From Vibrio sp. FE10 (GTDB taxonomy: Bacteria; Pseudomonadota; Gammaproteobacteria; Enterobacterales; Vibrionaceae): a DNA stretch of 64,000 nucleotides. Below the pieces are notes generated by a model. It saw only the letters and a list, made by a program, of their open reading frames with translations, did no database searches and had not been told where the DNA came from. A program made the translations under genes and the position numbers. The stretch's first letter is position 1. Each line of letters opens with the position of its first letter. Shown here piece by piece: positions 26,840 to 35,219 of the stretch. The stretch lies in assembly GCF_030297155.1 (NCBI RefSeq), contig NZ_AP028067.1, positions 3,162,001-3,226,000 of the forward strand, read 5' to 3'.

Positions 26840-26870
26840 AAAAGGCTGCACCAATATGGTGCAGCCTTTT
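26840..26870. promoter_or_regulatory. NtrC palindrome embedded in a terminator stem
   Basis: TGCACC-N5-GGTGCA (26847-26863) is a perfect match to the NtrC dimer site. It lies about 98 bases upstream of the predicted glnK start, a normal enhancer position. The same bases form the core of a 13-bp hairpin (AAAAGGCTGCACC/GGTGCAGCCTTTT) with flanking A and T runs, which looks like the terminator of the upstream yacL gene. One element probably serves both roles. Confidence 0.8.
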
Positions 26871-26946
26871 CACTATCTTAATGCGTTGCACTGTCGTTGC
26901 TCTAGTTTTGGGCAACGAAGCTTTCATGATGCAAAGCCATCAATGT

Positions 26947-27315
26947 TTAGTAACCTAAAAAATCAATCCAACGTTCGATGAGCAACTCGAAATCATCGAT
27001 TCCGCAGCTTGCTTCGCTTTCACAATTATAGAAATCGAATTCACTGCCCTCTTCCATCTCTTGCTCATGCCTTAGTACATTTTCTTGAATGGTTACGTCG
27101 TCTTCATTGATCGCTAGGCTGATCTCTTTGCCTAGTAGAGTAACTTCATTATTCAGATCCAAACGTGAACGCTCAATAAGCGCCATCACGTGATCGAGCT
27201 TTTGCTTATCTTTACCGATCTCTTCTTGAAGCCAGCGGCCAACAATTTCATGACCCATGCTGCATTTCACATAGTATTCACCCATCAGAGTGTTTCTAGT
27301 AAATTCGAATTCCAT
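26947..27315 (-). CDS. yacL: UPF0231 family protein YacL
   Basis: 122 residues of the UPF0231/YacL family, whose function is unknown. Recognised by the N terminus MEFEFTRNTLMGEYYVKCSMGHE, the segment VGRWLQEEIG and the acidic C-terminal half ending in CGIDDFELLIERWIDFL. I rejected an upstream start that would add 31 residues. The chosen ATG has GGAG four bases upstream and matches the E. coli length (about 120). It lies downstream of acnB as in enteric bacteria. Confidence 0.88.
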   Translation of the reverse strand: MEFEFTRNTLMGEYYVKCSMGHEIVGRWLQEEIGKDKQKLDHVMALIERSRLDLNNEVTLLGKEISLAINEDDVTIQENVLRHEQEMEEGSEFDFYNCESEASCGIDDFELLIERWIDFLGY

Positions 27316-27416
27316 AAGGCTCCGCGCACTAATGACAGATAGGGTTAAAAATGAGGCGAGAGTATATAGCGAAGTCATCAAGAGATCGAGTCGCTCGTAA
27401 ACTAACATTCAGACAT

Positions 27417-27443
27417 AAAAAAACGCCTACCGAAGTAGACGCT
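27417..27443 (-). terminator. Rho-independent terminator of acnB
   Basis: Minus strand: a GCGTCTAC/GTAGGCG stem closed by a stable UUCG tetraloop and followed by seven T. It sits about 100 bases upstream of the yacL start, so yacL must use its own promoter or read-through. Confidence 0.88.
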
Positions 27444-27469
27444 CTATCATTTGGGTTCCTCTAAATAGT

Positions 27470-27566
27470 TGGAGTTGCAGCTAGGCGACAAGTACGTTCA
27501 TCCCTATGAGCATAGAAGCTCTATGTGATTAGGGTGAACGTACGCAGTCAACAACGCTGCAGCTAC
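27470..27566. repeat. Large extragenic palindromic element after acnB
   Basis: A nested imperfect palindrome of about 95 bases. The core arms GTACGTTCA (27492-27500) and TGAACGTAC (27535-27543) are exact; inside are CCCTA/TAGGG and CATAG-AAGCT-CTATG; outside, TTGCAGCTA faces CTGCAGCTA. It lies between the acnB stop and its terminator. Its symmetry and non-coding position look like a repeated intergenic element such as REP/ERIC units. Only one copy is present in this window. Confidence 0.6.
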
Positions 27567-27581
27567 AAATATAACGAGGAA

Positions 27582-30170
27582 CTAAGCTGGTTCTTGGAAG
27601 ATAACCGTGTCTGCTTTGTCCGTGTACTGACCCATTTTATGGAAGTTCAAGTAACGGTAAGTATCGGCAGCGGTTGCATTAATCTTCTCTGCGTACGCTA
27701 AGTACTCTTCTTTAGTTGGGATACGACCAAGAATCGCACCAACAGCAGAAAGCTCAGCAGAAGCTAGATAAACGTTCGCACCATTACCCAAACGGTTCGG
27801 GAAGTTACGAGTAGACGTCGACATTACTGTCGAAGCGTCAGCAACACGTGCTTGGTTACCCATACATAATGAACAACCCGGAGTTTCAATACGAACCCCA
27901 GCACGACCGAAGATACCGTAGTAGCCTTCTTCTGTCAGTTGGTCTTTATCCATCTTAGTTGGCGGAGCAACCCATAGGCGAGTATTCAAAGAGCCATTAA
28001 ACTCTTCAAGCATCTTACCTGCAGCACGGAAGTGACCGATGTTGGTCATACAAGAACCGATGAACACTTCTTGAATCTCAGTGCCTTGAACGTCAGAAAG
28101 AAGACGAGCATCATCTGGATCGTTTGGTGCACATAGGATTGGCTGATCGATATCAGCAAGGTCAATCTCGATAACATGAGCGTATTCAGCATCTGAATCG
28201 GCAGCAAGTAACTCAGGATTCGCTAGCCACTCTTCCATTGCCGTAATACGACGCTCAATAGTACGAACATCACCGTAACCTTCAGCGATCATCCACTTAA
28301 GCATAACGACGTTCGAGTTCAGGTACTCTTCGATAGACTCTTGAGAAAGCTTAACAGTACAACCAGCAGCAGAACGCTCAGCAGATGCATCTGAAAGTTC
28401 AAATGCTTGCTCAACAGACAGGTGATCAACACCTTCAATCTCTAGTACACGACCAGAGAATTCATTGATCTTACCAGCTTTTTCTACAGTCAGTAGGCCT
28501 TGCTTGATACCGTAAAGAGGAATTGCATGTACAAGGTCACGTAGCGTGATACCCGGCTGCATTTCACCTTTAAAGCGAACCAAGATTGATTCAGGCATAT
28601 CAAGAGGCATAACACCTGTTGCTGCAGCAAATGCTACCAAGCCAGAACCTGCAGGGAACGAAATACCTAGAGGGAAACGAGTATGCGAGTCACCACCTGT
28701 ACCAACAGTATCAGGCAGAAGCATACGGTTTAGCCATGAGTGAATAACACCATCACCCGGACGAAGTGAAACACCCGCACGGTTCATGATGAAATCAGGC
28801 AGTGTATGGTGAGTGTTTACATCAACTGGTTTCGGGTATGCAGATGTGTGACAGAAAGACTGCATCACAAGATCTGCTGAGAAACCAAGACAAGCCAGAT
28901 CTTTCAGCTCATCACGTGTCATAGGACCCGTAGTATCTTGAGATCCTACTGTTGTCATTTTAGGTTCGCAGTACTGACCCGCACGCACACCTTCAACGCC
29001 ACACGCTTTACCTACCATCTTCTGAGCTAGCGTGTAGCCTTTATCAGAAGCAGAAGGATCGATTGGTTTAGCAAACAGATCGGTTTCAGCTAGACCTAGA
29101 GCATCACGAGCACGGCCCGTTAAGCCACGACCAATGATCAGTGGAATACGACCACCAGCACGTACTTCATCTAGAAGTACTTTGCCTAGCTCAAAGCTTG
29201 ATATATCTGCACCGTCTTTACGAACAACACCTTCATAAGGATAGATATCAATCACATCACCCATGTTCATGTCTTGAACGTTCAGCTCAATTGGTAGTGC
29301 GCCTGAGTCTTCCATTGTGTTATAGAAGATCGGAGCAATTTTACCACCAAGACAAACACCGCCAGTACGCTTGTTTGGTACGAATGGGATATCTTCGCCC
29401 ATGAACCAAAGTACTGAGTTTGTCGCTGATTTACGTGAAGAACCAGTACCAACAACATCACCGACGTAAGCCAGTGGAATGCCGTCTTTTTGCATTTCTT
29501 CAATTTGAGTAATTGGACCAACGTTGCCCTGCTCATCAGGAGTAATGCCATCACGCTCCATCTTCAGCATCGCTTTTGCGTGTACTGGGATATCAGGACG
29601 TGACCATGCATCTGGCGCTGGAGATAGGTCATCGGTGTTTGTTTCACCAGTGACTTTGAATACTTTAACGGTAATTTTTTCCGCTACTTTCTCTTTAGCT
29701 GTAAACCACTCAGCATCAGCCCAAGACTGAAGAACTTGCTGAGCAGAAGCATTGCCAGCTTTTGCTTTTTCTTCTACGTCGTAGAATGCGTCAAACATCA
29801 ATAGAGTATGAGAAAGTGCTTTAACAGCAATAGGAGCAAGCTCTGCATCATCCAGTAAAGAAACTAGAGATTCGATGTTGTAACCACCTTGCATTGTGCC
29901 AAGTAGTTCCGCAGCTTTAGCTTTGCTTACTAGTGGAGATTCAACTTCACCTTTAGTGATAGCCGTTAGGAAGCCCGCTTTAACGTAAGCAGCTTCATCT
30001 ACACCTGGTGGAATACGGTTTTCTAGTAGGTCAAGAATAACAGCTTCTTCACCTTGGGGCGGGTTCTTTAAAAGTTCAACTAGGCCTGCTACTTGTTCAG
30101 CATCTAATGGTCTAGGAACAACTCCTTCGGCAGCACGCTCTGCGACGTGTTTACGGTAGGCTTCAAGCAC
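27582..30170 (-). CDS. acnB: Bifunctional aconitate hydratase 2 / 2-methylisocitrate dehydratase
   Basis: 862 residues (E. coli AcnB 865). N-terminal HEAT-like domain (about 1-160), swivel domain early as in AcnB ([23 protein letters not shown]), and the catalytic domains later with iron-sulfur cysteines ([21 protein letters not shown]). It interconverts citrate and isocitrate in the TCA cycle; apo-AcnB can bind mRNA under iron stress in E. coli. The 274-base upstream region presumably holds its promoter; I saw no clear operator there. Confidence 0.97.
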   Translation of the reverse strand: MLEAYRKHVAERAAEGVVPRPLDAEQVAGLVELLKNPPQGEEAVILDLLENRIPPGVDEAAYVKAGFLTAITKGEVESPLVSKAKAAELLGTMQGGYNIESLVSLLDDAELAPIAVKALSHTLLMFDAFYDVEEKAKAGNASAQQVLQSWADAEWFTAKEKVAEKITVKVFKVTGETNTDDLSPAPDAWSRPDIPVHAKAMLKMERDGITPDEQGNVGPITQIEEMQKDGIPLAYVGDVVGTGSSRKSATNSVLWFMGEDIPFVPNKRTGGVCLGGKIAPIFYNTMEDSGALPIELNVQDMNMGDVIDIYPYEGVVRKDGADISSFELGKVLLDEVRAGGRIPLIIGRGLTGRARDALGLAETDLFAKPIDPSASDKGYTLAQKMVGKACGVEGVRAGQYCEPKMTTVGSQDTTGPMTRDELKDLACLGFSADLVMQSFCHTSAYPKPVDVNTHHTLPDFIMNRAGVSLRPGDGVIHSWLNRMLLPDTVGTGGDSHTRFPLGISFPAGSGLVAFAAATGVMPLDMPESILVRFKGEMQPGITLRDLVHAIPLYGIKQGLLTVEKAGKINEFSGRVLEIEGVDHLSVEQAFELSDASAERSAAGCTVKLSQESIEEYLNSNVVMLKWMIAEGYGDVRTIERRITAMEEWLANPELLAADSDAEYAHVIEIDLADIDQPILCAPNDPDDARLLSDVQGTEIQEVFIGSCMTNIGHFRAAGKMLEEFNGSLNTRLWVAPPTKMDKDQLTEEGYYGIFGRAGVRIETPGCSLCMGNQARVADASTVMSTSTRNFPNRLGNGANVYLASAELSAVGAILGRIPTKEEYLAYAEKINATAADTYRYLNFHKMGQYTDKADTVIFQEPA

Positions 30171-30444
30171 GACTTTTTCCTCTCATTGCGGTTCCTTCTT
30201 TACATTGGTAATTATTAGTAAAATAAAGAAGCGAACATCCTTGGAAACTTGGCTCTCAATTGCCATTTTTGTCATTCAATTTGTATTGATGAGCGGCGTC
30301 ATAGAGGCCAAACTGTGGGCGACAGAATAGCAAATTTAACGATAAATTAAAATCTTATCATTTTGACCAACATAGCAAGTTAAGACGAAAGTCCTACGAT
30401 TTTTGCCTATTTAGTCAGAAAAAAAGCTATCCCGCGCATTATTA

Positions 30445-32781
30445 TTAGTAAGATGTACCGATGATTAAATAAACAGAATCGTAGTTACCTTCTGTTTTAC
30501 CATAAGCCAAAATGATTGGCCCGATTGGTGAATCTACGCCAGCAAAAAGTGATCCCGCTGTATACATTGGCGCTTCATCCAATGACAAATCATTATTCGA
30601 CCACACACCGCCATGTTCTAGAGATGCGCCTATGTAAAATGGCGACTCAAACAAGCCGAAGTCATTTTCAAACCATTTATAGCGATAGATCAAACTGCCG
30701 TATGCTAAGTTTTGTCCAATAAGACTGTTTCTTGGTATTCCCGATAAGTTTAAGAAGCCTCCAAGCTCCTTTGGATCAATAGGGAACACGGAGTTTTTAC
30801 TCTCTACCATGCCAAAATCGAACTTTGCGACTAAAGTATGCTTTTCAATACTCTGTGCCGCCATGAAATTAGCCGAAATCTCATAAACCGTGTCGCTTTC
30901 AGAGTTAAACTCGGAATCAGCCAGAGAAGAGTCGTTATCAAAGTCATCGTGGGAAATGAGATATTCCAGATCAACGAAATAACCTTTGGTCGGCAAACTG
31001 AAGTTATCTAAGGTATCCAATCGATAACTCATAAACCCTCCGACACGTGTATATCCTCCACTACCTAGAGACGGTAACGAGGCAACCTCAACGTCACCAT
31101 CGGTGTATCGAGCACCCACTTTAAATTCTTGCCACAATGTTGGCTGGTAACCTAATGCCAATTCACCAATATACTCTTGATAAGTCATTGGTAAGTAGTC
31201 TTTAGTTACGTCAAGAGTCGGTTCTTCGATATCGTCAATATTGGCAGGTAAGTTTCTTTTCTGATTGCTGTAAACAATTGACGCCGATGTAAATAACTTC
31301 TGACTAGAGAAAAAAGGAGAATATAACTCAGCCTCGATGAGCTTATCAGTGCCCATTTCTACGTTCGTTCTTAACTCTGCGCCATGCGAGTTAATATCCG
31401 TGAAATTAGCCGACATACCGATTGAATATTGGCTCTCGGTTGCAAAGTCATCTTCAAGATAAAATCGAAAATTGAGGTAGTTAGGGCCCCATGATTTTTC
31501 ATTTACATCGACCTGCAGTTGATCTTCACCATCTACATTGTCAAATTCATAGGTAACCAGTTCAAAACGGTCGAGCGCATACAGGTCTTTAACCTGAGAT
31601 TCAATTTCACTGGTTTTAAGGATTTTTCCAGAATCGAGGTTCAAACGATTGGCAATCAACTTATCTGAATAGTGGGTGTTATTATTAATAACGACCTTAT
31701 CCACCACCGTTTTATCACCATGTTTGAGCTGCTTTCGAGCTTTCTGTTTGTCATCAATATAGTGTTGGTAGTCCGCGTTCGAGAGCGACAACTTAGATAG
31801 CTGATCCCTATACTGCCTTGTTGCTTCGTATCCAGCGTGGTAAGCCGTCGGCATTTTATCGAACTCTGTGGTCTCCATTTGCCCAACATCAGGACGTAGG
31901 AAAAAATCATCGTCTGTTAACGTCTCGGCCTGCTCTTGAGTGCTGCGTTGAACAAGGTAATTAGAGAGTTGGTCTGCTGCGGCTAAAAAGTTAGTGAAGT
32001 CTTCTTTGCTTTTGTAGTTAGTACTGATATCAACGGCAATAACGATGTCGGCTCCCATTGCTCGAGCAACATCCACAGGCATGTTATTGGTGACACCACC
32101 ATCAACCAGCATTCGTCCATCAACCTCATAAGGAGGAAGAGCGCCGGGTACCGACATACTCGCCATCATCGCATCAACAAGGTGACCATGGTCGATGATC
32201 ACTTCTTCAAGATCGATAATGTCAGTTGCGACAGAACGATATGGAATAGCGAGGTTGTCGAAAGAATCGAGTGGAGATAAGTTACCGGTCGTCTCGCGCA
32301 GAATACGCAACATATTCTGGCCTTGAACCACACCTTTTCTGGCTTTGATTTCGCCCCAACCTAAACCGAGGTCGGTATTCAGTTGATAACGGTCTTCATA
32401 CTCTTTGTCACGCACACGGCGATCACTACGGTTAACGCGATCGCGATAGCCGCGATTCCAGTCCACCGTATAAATAAAGCTCTCGATCTCATCTGCGCTC
32501 ATCCCTGTCGCATAAAGACCACCAACGTAAGCGCCCATACTGGTACCGGTAATGTAATCAACCGGAATTTGCATCTCTTCTAAGGCTTTAAGCACGCCAA
32601 TGTGGGCAGCACCTTTAGCGCCTCCACCAGCGAGAACGACAGCAACGGTTGGCCTTTTATGAGCTTCTTTAAGTTCAACATGTTCTGATGAATCAACCTG
32701 TGCCGCAGTAGCTGCAAACAGTTGAAAACTGATCACAGTACCGACAATACCTAGGCCACTCACTAACCAACGAGAAATCAT
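30445..32781 (-). CDS. Patatin-like phospholipase fused to an outer-membrane beta-barrel (PlpD-like)
   Basis: 778 residues. A signal-type N terminus (about 1-27) precedes a patatin domain (about 45-330) with oxyanion loop GGGAKGAAHIG, nucleophile Ser81 in GTSMG and the Asp of DGGVTNN. A POTRA-like segment follows (about 345-420) and then a BamA/surface-antigen-type barrel ending in the aromatic-rich YLIIGTSY. This is the architecture of PlpD-type proteins (type Vd), where a lipase domain is attached to its own outer-membrane barrel. Similar to E. coli RssA only in the first domain. Substrate and location of the enzyme domain are inferred. Confidence 0.87.
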   Translation of the reverse strand: MISRWLVSGLGIVGTVISFQLFAATAAQVDSSEHVELKEAHKRPTVAVVLAGGGAKGAAHIGVLKALEEMQIPVDYITGTSMGAYVGGLYATGMSADEIESFIYTVDWNRGYRDRVNRSDRRVRDKEYEDRYQLNTDLGLGWGEIKARKGVVQGQNMLRILRETTGNLSPLDSFDNLAIPYRSVATDIIDLEEVIIDHGHLVDAMMASMSVPGALPPYEVDGRMLVDGGVTNNMPVDVARAMGADIVIAVDISTNYKSKEDFTNFLAAADQLSNYLVQRSTQEQAETLTDDDFFLRPDVGQMETTEFDKMPTAYHAGYEATRQYRDQLSKLSLSNADYQHYIDDKQKARKQLKHGDKTVVDKVVINNNTHYSDKLIANRLNLDSGKILKTSEIESQVKDLYALDRFELVTYEFDNVDGEDQLQVDVNEKSWGPNYLNFRFYLEDDFATESQYSIGMSANFTDINSHGAELRTNVEMGTDKLIEAELYSPFFSSQKLFTSASIVYSNQKRNLPANIDDIEEPTLDVTKDYLPMTYQEYIGELALGYQPTLWQEFKVGARYTDGDVEVASLPSLGSGGYTRVGGFMSYRLDTLDNFSLPTKGYFVDLEYLISHDDFDNDSSLADSEFNSESDTVYEISANFMAAQSIEKHTLVAKFDFGMVESKNSVFPIDPKELGGFLNLSGIPRNSLIGQNLAYGSLIYRYKWFENDFGLFESPFYIGASLEHGGVWSNNDLSLDEAPMYTAGSLFAGVDSPIGPIILAYGKTEGNYDSVYLIIGTSY

Positions 32782-32819
32782 TATCTAAACTATCCTTGTC
32801 ATTCTTTTCTGTTATGACT

Positions 32820-35219
32820 TTACCACTGAAAAAGCTTCTTTAGCCACTGTTTTGGTTGACTTTCGCAGCCCTTTTTAATGCTGCCACTCTCATCCCAAAC
32901 CGGCAATTTGACCGTACCATCACAGTCAAACTCTAACGACCCTTCAGAAGTTCGAGTAAAGCTTGCTGTCGCAATTCCTGTTGGCCAAGGCAGCAATAGC
33001 TGTTCTGGCGTTCTCTGTTTCAGGTAATCAGCGTAAACACGCAACGCACCACTAGAACCTGTTAGTTTAGTCGGTTTATTGTCATCTCGACCTAACCAAA
33101 TCGTCGTTACTTCACGACCATCAACACCCACAAACCAACTGTCTCGGCTGTCATTACTGGTACCGGTTTTACCCGCTAAGCCCGCCCATGCAAACTGACC
33201 TTGTAGGAAACGGCCTGTACCTTCAGATACGCCACGCTTCATCGCATACGTTGTTAACCAAGCCGCTTGTTGATCAACGCTTTGTGAAACTCGAGGAATC
33301 GATTGATACAACACCTCACCTTCACTATCAATCACAGAGCGAAGCGCAGACAATGGCGCGATACGGCCGGAGTTGGTAATTGTTTGGTACATCTGAGCAA
33401 CCTGGAAAGGTGTCAGCGAGAATGAACCCAAGAACATCGATGGTACTGGACGAATTTCGTTTTTATCGACACCCAATTTCTCAATCGTATTGGAAACACT
33501 ATCGATACCTAGCTGCATGCCCAAGCGAACTGTTGGTACGTTATAAGACTTAGAAAGCGCCACATACAAGGGCACGTCTCCGCGGAACTTACGGTCAAAG
33601 TTACGAGGACTCCACACACTGCCTTTACTGCCCTTCAAGCTTAGTGGAGTGTCCATCAAGGTTGTGGCAAGCGTGTACTTCTGAGGTTGATCTAATGCTG
33701 TCAGATAAATAGCGGGCTTAACCAAAGAACCAATAGGGCGACTCGCATTCAGTGCGCGGTTAAAACCGTCATACCCGGTGCGTTTACCGCCGACCATCGC
33801 TCGGATTTCACCAGTATTTCTATCAACGGCAATCGCAGCTGCTTCGAGTTTATTACCCGCTGTTTTAGACAATTCCGGCACCTTACGTGCTATTGATTTC
33901 TCCAGCTTGTCTTGGGATACAGGATCAAGAGAAGTAAAGACCCTGATGCCTTTTTGAGCCTCAAATCGATCGCCTACGTATTTCTTCAGCTCAATATTAA
34001 CCTGCTGAAAATAAGCGGGTTGGCGGCTGGCAATACGAGGGTTGTCTTGAATATCCAGATCACGACTCGCGGCTTCTTCATACTGCTTAGGCGTCAATAT
34101 GTCTTGCTGCATCAACAGACGCAGAACCAAATCGCGTCGTGTTTTTGCACGCTCAGGGTAACGTACTGGGTTGTAATACGACGGGCCTTTCACCATACCT
34201 ACCAGTAAAGCTAACTGATCAATTCTAAGCTCTTGAATCGGTTGGCCGAAATACAAACGAGATGCTAAGCCGAAACCGTGGATCGCTTCGCCACCATTCT
34301 GCCCAAGATAAACCTCATTCAAATACGCTTCTAAGATACGGTCTTTGCTGTAGCGATGGTCCAAGATCAACGCGATATACGCTTCACGAACTTTACGCCA
34401 CAAGGTACGTTCACTGGATAAGAATAGGTTTTTGGCTAATTGTTGAGTCAGGGTACTGCCACCCTGCACCGTGCGCCCAGCTTTAACGTTGACCACCATG
34501 GCACGCGCTATCGCTAATGGAGATACACCATCATGTTGATAGAAATTTCGATCTTCGGTTGCCAGCAATGCGTCAACCATCACTTCTGGGAACTGATTAC
34601 GTTTTAAGAACAAGCGCTGCTCATCGTTGCTTTTTTCAAGCATGCCAAGCATTTTCGGTTCAACACGCAGATAACCCATATCGCCTTTCTTCTCTAGCGA
34701 CTGGATACGAGTTAGTTCGTTGCCATTGAAGTGCAACATCACATGACGATCCGCTTCAGGCCCATCGACAAACTCGAACGGACGACGAATCATTTCAATC
34801 TTGGTTGAAGACGAAGAGTACTCACCCGGATGACGAGGAGAATTCACCTTACGGTAATTCAGCACGTCCAGTTCATTTTTGACTTGCACCAAACTAACGG
34901 CAGTACCCGGTGACAGATCCAACACACGAGCATAAACAACGGTTGGCAAATCAAACAACTGACCTTCAAAACGCTGCTTAACCACCGAATCCAAATAGAT
35001 CCCAACGAACAACAACAGAGCCGCCGTCGCTAAACCGACCTTCCAAGCGATGCCCCATAGCGTCTTCAACCAACCTCTGTTACCCGTTTTCTTGGCCTTT
35101 GCCTTACCTTTCTTCGTTGCTGCTCTAGGCTTTCTTGGCTTGGCTTTGGTCGCTGGTGACTTTTTTGCTGGCGCTTTTTTAGGTGGTGCCTTTTTCGGCG
35201 TTAACATTTTGGTCATCAT
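32820..35219 (-). CDS. mrcB: Penicillin-binding protein 1B (peptidoglycan glycosyltransferase/transpeptidase)
   Basis: 799 residues. Cytoplasmic tail rich in Lys, Pro and Ala (about 1-45), one TM (about 55-78), UB2H region, glycosyltransferase domain with catalytic EDRNFYQHDG and the GGSTLTQQLAKN motif, then transpeptidase domain with Ser-x-x-Lys in PIGSLVKP and KTGTSND. It builds and crosslinks the cell wall with an outer-membrane LpoB-type activator. Its ATG overlaps the hrpB stop (ATGA). A second ATG one codon downstream could also serve as start. Confidence 0.95.
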   Translation of the reverse strand: MMTKMLTPKKAPPKKAPAKKSPATKAKPRKPRAATKKGKAKAKKTGNRGWLKTLWGIAWKVGLATAALLLFVGIYLDSVVKQRFEGQLFDLPTVVYARVLDLSPGTAVSLVQVKNELDVLNYRKVNSPRHPGEYSSSSTKIEMIRRPFEFVDGPEADRHVMLHFNGNELTRIQSLEKKGDMGYLRVEPKMLGMLEKSNDEQRLFLKRNQFPEVMVDALLATEDRNFYQHDGVSPLAIARAMVVNVKAGRTVQGGSTLTQQLAKNLFLSSERTLWRKVREAYIALILDHRYSKDRILEAYLNEVYLGQNGGEAIHGFGLASRLYFGQPIQELRIDQLALLVGMVKGPSYYNPVRYPERAKTRRDLVLRLLMQQDILTPKQYEEAASRDLDIQDNPRIASRQPAYFQQVNIELKKYVGDRFEAQKGIRVFTSLDPVSQDKLEKSIARKVPELSKTAGNKLEAAAIAVDRNTGEIRAMVGGKRTGYDGFNRALNASRPIGSLVKPAIYLTALDQPQKYTLATTLMDTPLSLKGSKGSVWSPRNFDRKFRGDVPLYVALSKSYNVPTVRLGMQLGIDSVSNTIEKLGVDKNEIRPVPSMFLGSFSLTPFQVAQMYQTITNSGRIAPLSALRSVIDSEGEVLYQSIPRVSQSVDQQAAWLTTYAMKRGVSEGTGRFLQGQFAWAGLAGKTGTSNDSRDSWFVGVDGREVTTIWLGRDDNKPTKLTGSSGALRVYADYLKQRTPEQLLLPWPTGIATASFTRTSEGSLEFDCDGTVKLPVWDESGSIKKGCESQPKQWLKKLFQW

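Noticed and set aside
27316-27408. Hydrophobic 31-residue extension of YacL resembling a membrane anchor
   Set aside because: It would give a signal-like N terminus unknown in the UPF0231 family, and a good ribosome site precedes the internal start.
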